Part shown: positions 41,403-51,619 of the stretch, piece after piece
Position numbering within the stretch: position 1 is the first letter of the stretch
Layout of the letters: every line of letters begins with the position of its first letter
From: Liquidambar formosana
Taxonomy: Eukaryota; Streptophyta; Magnoliopsida; Saxifragales; Altingiaceae
Length of the DNA: 64,000 bases
Direction of reading: 5' to 3'
Assembly (NCBI GenBank): GCA_039720395.1
Contig: CM077831.1
Coordinates: forward strand, 15,802,982-15,866,981
The notes under the pieces: model-generated
Told to the model about the DNA's origin: nothing
Seen by the model: the letters and a program-made list of their open reading frames with translations, nothing else
Databases searched by the model: none
Made by a program: the position numbers and the translations under genes

Positions 41403-44400
41403 AAAACCAACCCACAACTTGTTTCCCTTGAGACAAGTTAGCTCCCATGTACTATTTGTATATAATGCTGACATTTCCTTATACATAATACTATTCCAAC
41501 CAAGAGAAGCTAATGCTTGAGTATGAATAGAAATAGAGGACGTCATACTAGCAAACACACTAATGTGAGGAGATGAATGAGAAAAGGAAATAACCTTCTC
41601 AATAAGATGTTGGGTGCATGTACGAGTATAGCAATGGGAAAGTTAAAAGGAAGGAATAATAGAGGAGTTAATAACTTTAGGTGAAGTGGACAAGGAAGTA
41701 GGTGGAGTAGGCGAGTCTTCAATCTTTGGTGCTTCTGCATGGTAATGATACACGTGTAGTGGTTTGGACACAAAAGTTTGAGAACACTAGTGGGAACAAT
41801 AACCGAAGGAACAACCAACGGAGCAAAGGAAGACGTATGGACATCAAGATCTAAAGTTGCACCAGAAGTAAAAAAGGGATGCATCTTCAAAGAAGAACAC
41901 CATACTGACGAGAAGGAGGGTTACAACATTTATATCCTTTTTGAGTCCTAAAATAACCAATAAAATCGCATTTCACAGTTCCCTTAGTGAGAATATGAAA
42001 TAAGCACACTCAGTTAAAAACACATGATGGTAAAGAAAACAAGGATCTATCAGGATATAACACAGAATATGTAATATCTCCACAAAGGATAGAGGATGAC
42101 ATGCAATTAATAAGATAACAAGTTGTAAGAATAGCATTAAGAACTTATCATACACATTATTCAAAGAAGAATACTGTCTTCTCCTGTCAAAATTTGAGCT
42201 TTGAAAGATGGGAGACTTGGATGAAGACCAGAAAGAAACTTAGAAACATAAAAACATAGAAGTCTTCACGTTACCTTTTAAGCGCCTTGACATCACTGGT
42301 CACCAGTTGATATTGATTCAACTCATCTAACTATCTTTGAAGGTACTGTAGCACTCATTTTCTTCTGAAACTATTGAAGGAGAAATTGATTCTAATAGAC
42401 ATCATAAACACAAGATATGTTCTTCTGCATAGGGTGTATCTCTTGGATTGCCTCCCAAATCTCCTTCGCCATAAACAAAAGAACGACATTGGAGCTCACA
42501 AAAGGCTCCATACTATTCCACAACCAGGACCTAACAATACAATTCTTTGAGTCTCATTCCTCATATGCCTTATTATCTTGAGATGGAAGACCCCGACAAA
42601 ATAAACTTCTATTTCTTTCCAGCACTAACACTAACTTCATTGCTTAGTGGTTACTTGCATGTTAACAACATCAAACAATGGAACAGAAACTATTTTCATA
42701 GAACTAGATTATGCCTTAAGAATGGATTAACAGAAAGGGCAGCCAAGGATTAAAATATTGGTATCGATGGATATATCAAGGGTCCTAAAACACGAATATA
42801 TCGGATATATCGAAAATATTGATATTGATTTAAAGATATGACGGATATTATTAGTTAGACATGGAAATTTTCAATGAAACTCTAGGAAATAATGTGTAGA
42901 AGACAAGTATGTGTTGTGTAGGATATAAATTGTGCGGTGCTGAGCAAAATAAATAGTAGAAATTTATGCCAAAAAATCCAATTAAATACGAAGTCCTCCA
43001 AAAAAATGTATGTGAATATTTATAGTGATTTATAGAATATAGGCAGAGTGTCAAGTATATGTATTAATAATGTAAGATCTATGCAGAAAAAATAATAAAG
43101 AATAAAGCACCAAAAAAAAGAAAAGGAAAAGAAAGTCGTAAAGAGTTAAAGATAGAATATATATATAAAAGAAGGCTTTTTAGTTCAGTTGTATAAAGAG
43201 TAGTTTCGAAATGATCTCAATTCTACCCCCCCAAAAAAAAAAAAAATAAAATAAAAAATAAAATTGTGTAAAGATTTAAGTGTAGTAAAACGTTGGGTTG
43301 ATTGATTGATTGGCTCAATGTTTAATAAATTCACATTGAATGGAGGGAAAAGGTTAAAGCAACCTGCAGACATCGAGAAAAGGAACAAGAAAGTCAAAAA
43401 GTATTTTAGTTGACGTGAACGCTTGAAGGGTTTAAATTAAAGCTACTAAAGGACAACCCTTGTAGGCTATAAAGATGTTGAAGGACAGGCTTGCAGGTTT
43501 TAAAGCTGGGAAAGAAAAGCAAAACAGAAGAAGAAAGAGATATATAGTCAATATTTCCTCAATATATCACCGATATATCATGGAAATATCATTGATTTTT
43601 CGATATATCCAAAATATTGCTGATATTCAGCCGATAAATTGCTGAAACGAAATGACAAGAGGACATCGTATTGCTGATAAAATCGATATTTAAGACTAGG
43701 AGGGCAGCATTATAAGTTTTAGGTCCTCCAAAATATTCCAACCAAATATAAATCATCACAACCAAGGACTTTAATATCTATATCGATGGATATATCGAGG
43801 GTCCAAAAATACAGATATATCGGATATATTGTTGGATATATCGACAATATCGATATCGTTTTAAAAATATGGTGGATATTATGAGTTAAACATAAATATT
43901 TTTATTGAAACTTTAGGAAACAATGATTTAGACTCTAATACACAATTTATGATCAAAATATTACAATTTAAATGTGTATAATACAAGTATGTGTTGTGTA
44001 AGGTATAAAAAGTGTGACGCAGTGAGAAAATAAATAATAGGAATTTATGAAAATTCAACAATATTTAAATGTCACATAATATTAAAATACTATATAATTC
44101 ATATGTATGTGGTATAACACCTAATGCATAGTGTTGACTTAACTTACATCAATACTTTCTTATAGGACTAGACTCGTGTATATACGTATATATAACTAGA
44201 CTAAAATAAACATAAAAAATGAGTAGAGCTTTTTAAAAGGTCACAAAGTTAAAGATAAAAATGTAAATAATATATATATATAAAATTGTATTTGCTTAAC
44301 TTTAAAATAAATTTTAAAAAAAAAAACGAAAAAAAAAAACGAAAAAGATAAAGAAAGAAAGAATAAAAGTCATGTGTTATGACTTTATGAGGTGGTCAGA

Positions 44401-47400
44401 CCATTTTTTTAATTTAAAAAAGGACTTTATTAACACACACAAAAGGGAAAGCACTTCCCTAATCCCTCCACCGACAAAAAGGAAAAAAAAAGGGGAAAAG
44501 AAAGTAAGCTGTGGAGGTTCGACGAATATCGACGATGATTAGGAGGACGATAACGATGGCATGGAAACAACACACGAGCAGGTATATGTTAGCCTTTCAT
44601 CATCGTCTGGTATTCTTCTTCTTCTTCTTCTTCTTCTTCTTCTTCTTCTTCTTCTTCTCCTACGATGGTGGCAAGGATCGATGCTGGTAATGGAATGAAC
44701 CAGATCCTATTTTTCTTCTTTCTTCTCAGAAATTTCTTAAAAATAGTTCAAAATTTGTATCGATAGCATTTTAGATTGACGATATCATCGAAATATCGAT
44801 CAATATCGACGAAATATCTCCCAAATGTTGACGGTAAATGCATAAAAAATGGAAAAAGTTGCAATTTATCGCGATATTGTCGAAATTTCTCGATATCTCG
44901 TCGATATAGCGATACATCCACCGATAAACAACCAAAACGAAATCGCAGAGAGATATCGTATCGACCCTCGTCGATACGTCGATATATCGGTGATATATCG
45001 CTGGTGTCGACGATTTTAAAGTCTATGATTTCACAACACACTTCAAGCAACAACAACAACAAACAACCTCACTCCAACATATGCTGATACTTCTCAATTC
45101 ACATTTCAACTAACCAACTAGTATCAAAACAATACTTATCTCATCTTTGCATTAACATATTTACTTGGAAAGTGGACAAACAAGCCGAAACACACAAACA
45201 ATTGAGGTTTTGGCACTTTAATTCGCTTCCATACCTTAGAGCAACCCCATAATAGCACCATACCATAGTGAGATGGAAGAACAAAGAGAAACATTCATTA
45301 TGAGACACTCAAAAAGGGTTGTTAGTATGGACTGTATGGAATTCCCCCTTCTATTTATTTATTTAAATGCTTTTCTCGACTTGCGGATCGGATCATCCAT
45401 ATAATATACAAAAAGAAACTCCAGATATTTGATATCTCTCTCGTTAAATGAGATCTCAATTCCAGCGACGGTTTCATTAGATATCTTAAAGCTAGAATCC
45501 CTCTTTTTTTCGATCCAGTTCCTCCACCACCGCGAACCCCAGTTAGATGCAAGCATGATATACTTTTTAGTTATTGGTAGAACCCAAGTACTCTCTTTCA
45601 GATCCAGAAAACAACTCTCAGAGAATTTTTTTCCTTTTGGAAGATATAGGAGCGAAACAATCAACCTGTTGATATTGGAAAACCCGAAACTATTTCGTTT
45701 CGCTCAATTGTGGTCTGGTTATCTTGTTTGGTGAAAAAATAATGAGAAAATGCAAGAAAAGAAGAGGGGATAGAAATGATTTTTTCTTAGATCATGGCTC
45801 TGATACCATGTTAAGTTTGTAAAAGAGGTATAGAGAAGAGATAAGGAAGAAAGAATAGAAAGAAAAATATTGGAGGCTTAACCCTAGAATGGTTAGATAA
45901 TCCCGTACATATAGTAATTGTTGGGAAGTCTCACATCCCACATCATCTAAATATTAACTTTGATTTGGCTTCATATACCTATTTGGGCCCTCCACCTAAT
46001 AGTTTATGCTTCTATGTTGGAAACTTAACATGGTATTAGAGCATGTCATTTTCGGACCTCTTTCGTTTGTATGCTTGTCTTTGTTGTGTATGTGACAGGT
46101 TTTGTTTTTTGTCTTATTAGGCTTGTACGTGATGGGAAGTTTTTGGGAATCCCTCATCCTACATTGTTTAAATATTGACTTTGATATGACGTCATATACT
46201 TGTTTGGGCCCTTCACTTAACAACTTAGGCTTTTAGGTTGGAAACTTAACATGGTATCAGAGCTTGTCATTCTTAGGCTCGTTTTGTTTGTGAGCCCATC
46301 TTTGTTGCTCACATGATAGGTCCGTTTCTGTCTAGTTAGGTTTGCACGTGAAGGGAAGTACTGGGAAGCTCTACATCCCACATTGTTTAAATATTGAGTT
46401 TGATATGACTTCATATACATGTTAGAAACTTAATAGTAATAATGATAATGTTATAAATAAACCCCTACTTAAGTACTTCATAATTATAACATCACTGATT
46501 CATTTTCAGTTGTTTTTCCCTTGTGCATGAGATATTTCTCATCCTTTCTAATTTAATATTCTGTTTGGGGGTTAATTTCAGTATTCATGATCATTGTTTA
46601 TGCAGAGCTACAGTCTGAGGCATTTCTCTTTGTTCCTAGTAGGTTGTATTGTTGCTGATATTTTAATTCTTCTAGTGTTCAGGATTGTGGATGGAAAAGT
46701 TGGGGAGAGATTTCCTATGGAGGGCATGAGTGTTTAAAACGCGCAAAAGCTGCGGAATTTCTGGTACATAAAATTATGGCCTATGTTGTGCCACCTGACT
46801 CCCTGAAATGACTTATTATATTGATACTGCTGCTTGAAGAGACTAATTGAAGTATCCAATTATTTTTACTAATAGTTTTGTTTATGAAGCAATAGATTTT
46901 TCATATTTTATTAGGTTAGATCGTGGATGGAAGAAGTAATTCCTGGTGTTAACAATCGTATACTTTCATATATTATCGGATTCGATAGTTTGAAGGCAAA
47001 TAGCATTGACAACCGAACATTATTGTCGAGGGAAAGTACTGATATTAGGTTACGCATGGATGGCCTATTTGAGCAAAAGGAACATGCTGTCCAATTTACT
47101 AGAGAGTTTACAGCTTTATACACAAATGGACCAGCTGGTGGTGGTGGTATCAGGTTAATTCTTATCAGCTCTTGCATTTATTTTTGATTTTTTGTTTTGA
47201 AAATCAACATCATGTTACTGAGAATTTTATTTTTGCTAGGACAGGAATGATTATAGAATGATCTCTGCAAATGGGCTAATTTAAGCCAAATTTGTCTGAG
47301 TGGTGCAATTTCATGAATATTGGTATTTGGTATTGGTTTTGGTTCGCCTTTAGACTGTTAGCTCAGTTATGGCTAAATGTCCATGAGTTACAAAAATGTA

Positions 47401-49631
47401 AAGATTATAAAATTGATCCCAAAGCTTAATATAAATGTAACCCAGCAGGATTTGTGGGGCCTACAGAAGGTTGTCCAATATAAGATATTGTGATTGCAAA
47501 CAGAGACATGTTTCATGGGGAAATAATATTACACTTTGAATATATTATGATCATGAACTTAGCCAAAGCTTTAAGCATGTTTTACACATCTTGTCCGGCA
47601 TATACTTATTTAAGGTACATGTCACCAGTTCCACTGACTAGACCAAGCTTCACAGTTGAGCTCAGTCTCAGCTTGTATCAACTGCCTTATGTTAAATTGC
47701 CACTGTTGGGCTCATAGGGACATTATAACATTTTATTTTATTTTTAAATTTTATTTTATTTCTTACAATTTCTTTGTATACTTTTGACCCCCTGGTGTTA
47801 TTTTGTTTTTATTTTCTATGATCATACTTTTCAGTCTTAAGTCACAAGAAAAGTGCACCTTTTAAATCAGGAAACCACCCAAGAATATTCCAGTGGGAAA
47901 AAGCCTGTAATTTCAGTGGTGATTAACATTATAATTGCCATTTATTACCACGAAGTACCGTAGTGCTACATTGATTCTCAGGAATGGAGTTTGGGTTATA
48001 GTTTGCACACGATTGTGCGTTCTAATTTTCATTACTACATGAATTGCTTATGTTTTAATCCTGTTTTGGGGTTTAAACTCAGAAGACAAAAGTACTTGCT
48101 GATCACTCCTCATCTGCTCGGTCAAATTTTGGGATTGTTTAAAAGTCTTTGCTCGCAACATTTATTTTCTACATTTTATTACTTCTCTGTCATGATCCTA
48201 GTCACGTAGTTGCCTTCATCACTGTTTTTTCTCATGGCCTTTTGTTTGCTTAAGTGCAGCACTGGACACAAGAAAGAGATTATTCTTAAAAAGGAACTGG
48301 TACCACTCTCTTTCTCTCTCTCTCTCCCCCCAGCCCCACACATGGCAGTAATATTATTGTTAGGAAGTCCCACATCCCACATCGTTTAAATATAAAAAAT
48401 TGATATGGCTTAATATACTTGTTTGAGCCCTCCACTTAATAGCTTAGGTTTTTAGGTTAGAAACTTAACATGGTATTAGAGCATGTCGCCTTGGGCCATT
48501 TCATTTGTAAGCCCGTTATTGTTATTGTTGTTGTTGGGCCTATTTTGTTCATGAGCCCGCTGTTATTGTCCACATGACAGCCCATTATTGTTTTGTTAGA
48601 CTTGCACGTGAAGGGGAGTGTTGGGAAGTCCTACATCCCACATCGTTTAAATATAAAAAGTTGATATGACTTAATATATCTATTTGGCCTTCCACCTAAT
48701 AGCTTATGTTTGTAAGTTGGAAACTTCACATGGTATCAGAGCGAAACGGGCCCAACTTACAACTTACAAGAGCTTGGTATTAGGCGGAGGGCCCAAACAG
48801 GTATATTAAGTCATATCAGCTTTTTATATCAAAACGATGTGCGATGTGAGACTTCCCAACAATTATTTTATTAGATGTCTAAATATAATCTTTAGTTCTT
48901 GACTCCCCCCCATATGCCCGTTCTTTCTTTCTTTCTTTTTTTTCTATGTACTTTTATAAAATGCACCCAAACTTTTGTTACTGCATAGAGCTTATTGATC
49001 AAATCAACTTCCAAGGTTTTTGAGTAATTGATGTTTGGTCTGTCAGATCGGACGTGAACAGGTTTTCTGGCGAACCGGAGTAATGGGCACGGAAATGATG
49101 AATTCAAATAATCAAGGAGTTAGCCTTAACAAAGATTTCATGAAAACTGATGCTGTACGTGAACCAGTATTGCTGCCAATGACACAAGAAAATACGTACA
49201 ATTCTCTTACAGATGTTGTATCAGAAATGGACCTCTTCCCAGCTCCATCTGGCCAGAAGATTCCTCTCTATGATGTAGCCCATAGCAGGGCTGGAGACAA
49301 AGGAAACGACTTGAATTTTTCTATAATTCCCCATTTTCCTCCGGATATTGAGAGGCTGAAGATAATCATAACACCCCAATGGGTAGTGAGAGTAGTCTCA
49401 ACTCTTTTGAGTGCCTCTTCCTTTCCCGACTCAGATGCCATTGTTAAGAGAGACAAATGGGCCAGTGAGCATGTTAAAGTGGAGATTTATGAAGTCAAGG
49501 GGATTCGTTCTTTAAATGTTGTGGTTCGAAACATTCTAGATGGTGGTGTCAACTGCTCTCGGAGGATTGACCGGCATGGAAAGACCATTTCAGATATCAT
49601 CTTGTGCCAGCAAGTTGTGTTGCCTCCGTAG
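33931..49631 (+). CDS. DUF1446 / AtuA-family protein, 13 exons, 657 aa
   Basis: Exons are 33931-33978, 34079-34280, 34437-34511, 34639-34740, 34884-34948, 35260-35373, 35945-36059, 36243-36433, 36558-36674, 46683-46763, 46915-47153, 48260-48299 and 49047-49631. Every intron is GT-AG and phases agree at all junctions, giving 1974 nt including the stop. The N-terminal DUF1446 region (from about residue 22) opens [20 protein letters not shown]. It includes [14 protein letters not shown] (about 189-202) and [17 protein letters not shown] in exon 10. The C-terminal AtuA-like domain (about 535-650) carries [16 protein letters not shown]. Bacterial AtuA proteins belong to acyclic terpene and leucine/isovalerate utilisation clusters. 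The plant role is not established, so none is assigned. No signal peptide is evident. Intron 9 is 10,008 bp and transposon-filled, and intron 12 holds a TRIM. The coding frame is intact. Confidence 0.93.
36045..36122 (+). repeat. 39-bp perfect tandem duplication spanning the exon 7 splice donor
   Basis: Copies at 36045-36083 and 36084-36122 are identical. Each contains TTCATGCATCCAG followed by GTGAGT. Exon 7 of the DUF1446/AtuA gene ends at 36059 with the first donor, and the second donor would end it at 36098. The extra 39 nt have no stop in the gene's frame. Confidence 0.97.
36675..38577. other. Intron 9 of the DUF1446/AtuA gene, upstream of the Copia insertion
   Basis: This is AT-rich intronic sequence with a T run at 38270-38286. 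No gene or well-bounded element was recognised. Short ORFs here are not supported by any domain. Confidence 0.6.
38933..39200 (-). mobile_element. 5'-truncated LINE 3' end inserted in Copia RNase H
   Basis: On the minus strand the segment ends GTATTCTTATTCTTGATTAA, then TACAATTCTCTCTAATAATA and an A-rich tail. It separates the RNase H blocks NPMLQRF and TKHIEINC, which are adjacent in intact Copia elements. Exact ends are uncertain by about 20 bp. Confidence 0.55.
39634..39927. repeat. 147-bp tandem duplication in Copia RT remnant
   Basis: Copies at 39634-39780 and 39781-39927 differ at only a few bases (for example CCCTGAGTCC versus CCATGGGTCC). The unit is 49 codons, so the duplication by itself keeps the frame. 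Confidence 0.95.
40466..41325 (-). mobile_element. Solo LTR (family A), nested in Copia
   Basis: This is the reverse-orientation relative of 21279-22144. On the plus strand it starts TGATGCAGCACAAC and ends GACTATGCTATCA. A perfect 5-bp duplication ATGAT flanks it (40461-40465, 41326-41330). Its insertion splits the Copia RT sequence: [13 protein letters not shown] sequence lies on one side and [12 protein letters not shown] on the other. A small repeat of AAAGTTTCTAGACTT inside (40985 and 41040) marks a further micro-insertion. Confidence 0.9.
40985..41056 (-). mobile_element. Micro-insertion with about 16-bp target duplication inside the solo LTR
   Basis: AAAGTTTCTAGACTTT occurs at 40985 and 41040. 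Between the copies is ATTTATTTATTTATTTAAAC followed by CTTTGATCAACAACAAAG, which is missing from the related LTR at 21279-22144. The A-rich tail (T on plus) and the long duplication suggest LINE-type integration of a tiny fragment. Confidence 0.6.
41371..42190 (-). pseudogene. Copia integrase C-terminal and linker remains
   Basis: A run of C (41371-41392) and A marks the left border. Minus-strand reading gives [13 protein letters not shown], just before RT, at about 41420-41470, and [20 protein letters not shown] at about 41910-41975. Pieces like CHLxNxMPSSxL at about 42090-42150 represent the end of the integrase core. The catalytic integrase core and protease are not present, so a deletion joins this to the gag-like part next to it. 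Confidence 0.65.
42190..42743 (-). pseudogene. Copia gag (UBN2-type) remains
   Basis: Minus-strand reading gives [20 protein letters not shown] followed by [13 protein letters not shown], then ISCVYDVY. This is the order of a Copia gag of the UBN2 type, with several stops and no zinc knuckle. It is cut at 42744 by a hAT-like insertion. Confidence 0.7.
42744..43700 (-). mobile_element. hAT-like element with TATCG-rich ends, copy 2
   Basis: The same family as 12411-13200, inverted. It is flanked by a perfect 8-bp duplication AGGGCAGC (42736-42743, 43701-43708), the best support that the family is hAT-like. The left end is CAAGGATTAAAATATTGG and the right end runs ATCGATATTTAAGACTAGG. TATCG/CGATA motifs cluster within about 120 bp of each end. 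There is no transposase. Confidence 0.82.
43762..45027 (-). mobile_element. hAT-like element with TATCG-rich ends, copy 3
   Basis: Starts CCAAGGACTTTAATATC and ends GATTTTAAAGTCTATG, the same family and orientation as copy 2, only about 60 bp away. The flanks CATCACAA and ATTTCACA are a poor duplication, so this copy is older or its ends are slightly off. The distal 280 bp (44750-45020) contain more than a dozen TATCG/CGATA motifs. A (TTC)n microsatellite lies at 44613-44658. Confidence 0.7.
45380..45735 (-). pseudogene. ycf2: Nuclear copy of plastid ycf2 (NUPT)
   Basis: Minus-strand reading gives [20 protein letters not shown] and later [24 protein letters not shown] and [16 protein letters not shown], which I recognise as an internal part of the plastid protein Ycf2. 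The frame is shifted once near 45680 and neither end of ycf2 is present, so it is not functional. Its base composition is less AT-rich than its surroundings. It sits within the leader of the intronic Copia element, about 60 bp from the primer-binding site. Confidence 0.92.
45797..45808 (-). other. Primer-binding site of the intronic Copia element
   Basis: The plus strand reads GCTCTGATACCA, which is TGGTATCAGAGC on the element's strand. It is complementary to the 3' end of initiator tRNA-Met and directly adjoins the LTR end TGTTAAG at 45809. Confidence 0.92.
45919..46435 (+). mobile_element. TRIM with three LTRs and two internal regions
   Basis: It is inserted in the 5' LTR of the Copia element with 5-bp duplication GTAAT (45914-45918, 46436-46440). 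LTR copies lie at 45919-46030, about 46141-46251, and 46359-46435 (the last lacks about 34 bp inside and ends TA instead of CA). Each of the first two is followed by TGGTAT(T/C)AGAGC, an initiator tRNA-Met primer site. Purine tracts precede the second and third LTRs. No coding sequence is present. Related to 48358-48861. Confidence 0.88.
47160..48259. other. Intron 11 of the DUF1446/AtuA gene
   Basis: This 1.1-kb intron is AT-rich. I see no transposon ends, RNA gene or other bounded feature in it. Confidence 0.6.
48358..48861. mobile_element. TRIM-related composite with inverted terminal LTRs
   Basis: It lies in intron 12 of the DUF1446/AtuA gene. LTR a is 48358-48470 and LTR b 48619-48730, both direct and each followed by TGGTAT(T/C)AGAGC. 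The right end (about 48778-48861) is a partial LTR in the opposite orientation, ending CTTCCCAACA. The whole unit is flanked by ATTAT on both sides (48353-48357, 48862-48866). It therefore begins TGTTAGGAAG and ends with the reverse complement of TGTTGGGAAG. No coding capacity. Confidence 0.85.
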
Positions 49632-49735
49632 TTTGCATGGTTCAGGTCCGTCGTGGCCCATTTTGTTTGCTTTTTTTGGCTGGACATCTTGCAATTTGTT
49701 GTCTTTGTGGTAGCAAAACTTTTCCACAAAAATGG

Positions 49736-49741
49736 AATAAA
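49736..49741 (+). terminator. Likely polyadenylation signal of the DUF1446/AtuA gene
   Basis: A perfect AATAAA lies 105 bp after the stop codon at 49631, in an otherwise AT-rich 3' flank. Plant signals are loose, so the actual site could differ. Confidence 0.5.
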
Positions 49742-50238
49742 CTTCTGAACTGTATATATATATCTGAAAGAAAGTACCACAGGTCGTTGATTTTCCTATG
49801 CAATACATGAACTGGGCTTACCTGCCGGTCACATTTTGCAACGTAATTCTTTAGACAACGGCTTTTGTTTTTGTTTTTTTTTTTCGCGCCCGCGGCTTGT
49901 GTTTCTCGATAGCTTCTTTGATAATTACATTTTAGGATGGGGTTATCCTTGAGGGTCATGAAGTCCCCAACCAACCACCCCACAACCCCCCCCCCCCCCC
50001 CCCCACCACACACACACACCTTTTTTCATTTTTTATTTTATTTCATATCTTTAAAGAAAAAGTTAAAAAATTGTGCAAAAAAAAAAAGAGTACACGTATA
50101 TCCATACAGAATTGAAATCAAGACTTTTGTGAACCCAAGGCGGGACATGCCATTAGGCCCAAGGACTATGGCAGAGTGTCACAAAGTTGGGTTATAAATT
50201 TCTTGTCTACTTGGAATTATCGCATTTCAATGGTCTTA

Positions 50239-50891
50239 GAGCATCTCCAACCTTGAGGCAAAATATGAGGCAAAACTATTTTTTTACTTCATGTGTGAAA
50301 AGTAGGTGCTTTAATGGGTGATGCATTTGGTGAGGCAAATTTAGCTTGAGGCAAATCTTGAGCTATATTTGCCTCAAGATATTGCTCACATACAAATTAT
50401 CACATCATTCTCCAATAAGTTGTTGGAAGTTGAGAGAGAGGTAGGTAAGGCAAAAATATAGCTCACATGCGTTGTAGTAGTAATTTTTTTTCATGTGAGA
50501 GGATTTCCAATGGTGTGCTAAAAGGTGTGCTATTGTTATATTTTAGCAATAGCACACTTTATTGGTGCTCCAATGGTGTATTAAAGGGTGTGCTAAAAAA
50601 TAGTAATAGTTCACCTTTGTGCTAATATTACAAAGTTAGTTAAAAAAAAGAAGTAGACGGTGATTGTGCCAAAAAATTACATATTGTGTCATTTGCATCA
50701 TCAAACACATTGTGTTAAATTATAGAATTTGACACTCTAACATGTATTAAAATAGCAATATCATATGTAATATAGCTCACACCACTAGAGATGCTCTGAT
50801 GCATTTTTATTATAGCAATGCATTTTTACACTATAGCAATTCAAAAAATGTATATAGCTCACCTAAATGCCTCACATGATTGGAGATGTTC
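50239..50891. mobile_element. PIF/Harbinger-like MITE, TSD TTA
   Basis: The left end GAGCATCTCCAACC pairs with the reverse complement of the right end, GAACATCTCCAATC. Flanking triplets are TTA on both sides (50236-50238, 50892-50894). Two direct TGTGCTA-rich segments lie inside, suggesting a second related MITE inserted in the first. No coding sequence. Confidence 0.72.
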
Positions 50892-50894
50892 TTA

Positions 50895-51614
50895 ATATTA
50901 GCTATTTCGCTTCTTGTGATGCCTCTGGAGACTAGAGCCACTGATTATCCTAAAGGCCTGTTTGGATATACTTTTGTTTTTCATTTTTTTTTTTTTTTTT
51001 TCAAGAAGACAGAAGTTTTGAGAACTTGGTTCCAATTTTCTCTGGCCCACCACTGCCATAACCTACTCCCGCCGTGACCTCCACCACCATTGCTTCCTAG
51101 AGAAGGGGATGGCAAGAGTGTATTTAACTTATCGTTTTAGTTAATATAGGGGTAAAATAGGCATTTATGGCTATTTCCTTGCATGATGTCGGCAGAGAAG
51201 GTTATGGGCCATGAGGGTTAGTTGACGGATAAGGGTTAAGTATAGATTATTTTCAAAACTAAGGGGGTGCAATGTAATTTTAGAAAGGATATGGATAGTC
51301 ATTGTATTAATTAATAAACATGCACGGGAGGTGTAATTATAATTCTCTTTATATTTTACGCATGCATATATTTGTTAGCTATGCTGCTATGCCAAATGAA
51401 TAAAATAATTTAGGGAAATGCAATGCAATTGATACCAAATGAAGCAATCATTGCCAATATTAAATGGCTTGTGGATACTGATAAAACAATCCTTTGTCTA
51501 ACAATTATCATGTATGCCCGGTGTATTTCTCAAGTTGGAGATGTTTGGTTTAAATAATGACTGCAAATGGAATTGGCAATTGAGGCATAGCCTTACGATC
51601 CCAACTATGTTGTG
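50895..51614. other. Intergenic DNA with no recognised feature
   Basis: AT-rich sequence with a T run (50985-51001). The last 100 bp before the Copia insertion may be an extension of the LINE fragment seen at 58069, because the Copia target site (GAATG) joins the two, but no motif confirms it. Confidence 0.4.
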
Positions 51615-51619
51615 GAATG

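Larger units (their letters stand above)
38578..46491 (-). mobile_element. Decayed Copia element in intron 9, with multiple nested insertions
   Basis: The LTRs are short: 38578-38741 (164 bp) and 45809-46491 (161 bp once a 522-bp TRIM insertion is removed). Both start TGTTA-GTTTGTAAAAGAGG on the plus strand. TCACT flanks both sides (38573-38577, 46492-46496). The element reads on the minus strand: next to the right LTR is GCTCTGATACCA (45797-45808), the reverse complement of the initiator tRNA-Met site TGGTATCAGAGC. Next to the left LTR is a purine tract. Gag-like (42190-42745), late integrase, RT and RNase H remains follow, all broken. Nested inside are a LINE tail, a solo LTR, two hAT-like elements, plastid DNA and a TRIM. 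Confidence 0.9.

Noticed and set aside
46492..46682. Whether the gene is split into two genes by the 10-kb intron
   Set aside because: Phase is kept (0 to 0) from VPE at 36674 to DCGW at 46683, and both halves belong to one DUF1446/AtuA protein in the expected order.
49035..49046. Start codon ATG at 49035 giving a separate 198-aa gene
   Set aside because: The ATG lies in intron 12 sequence just before the acceptor TGTCAG; exon 13 starts at 49047 and joins in phase with exon 12.
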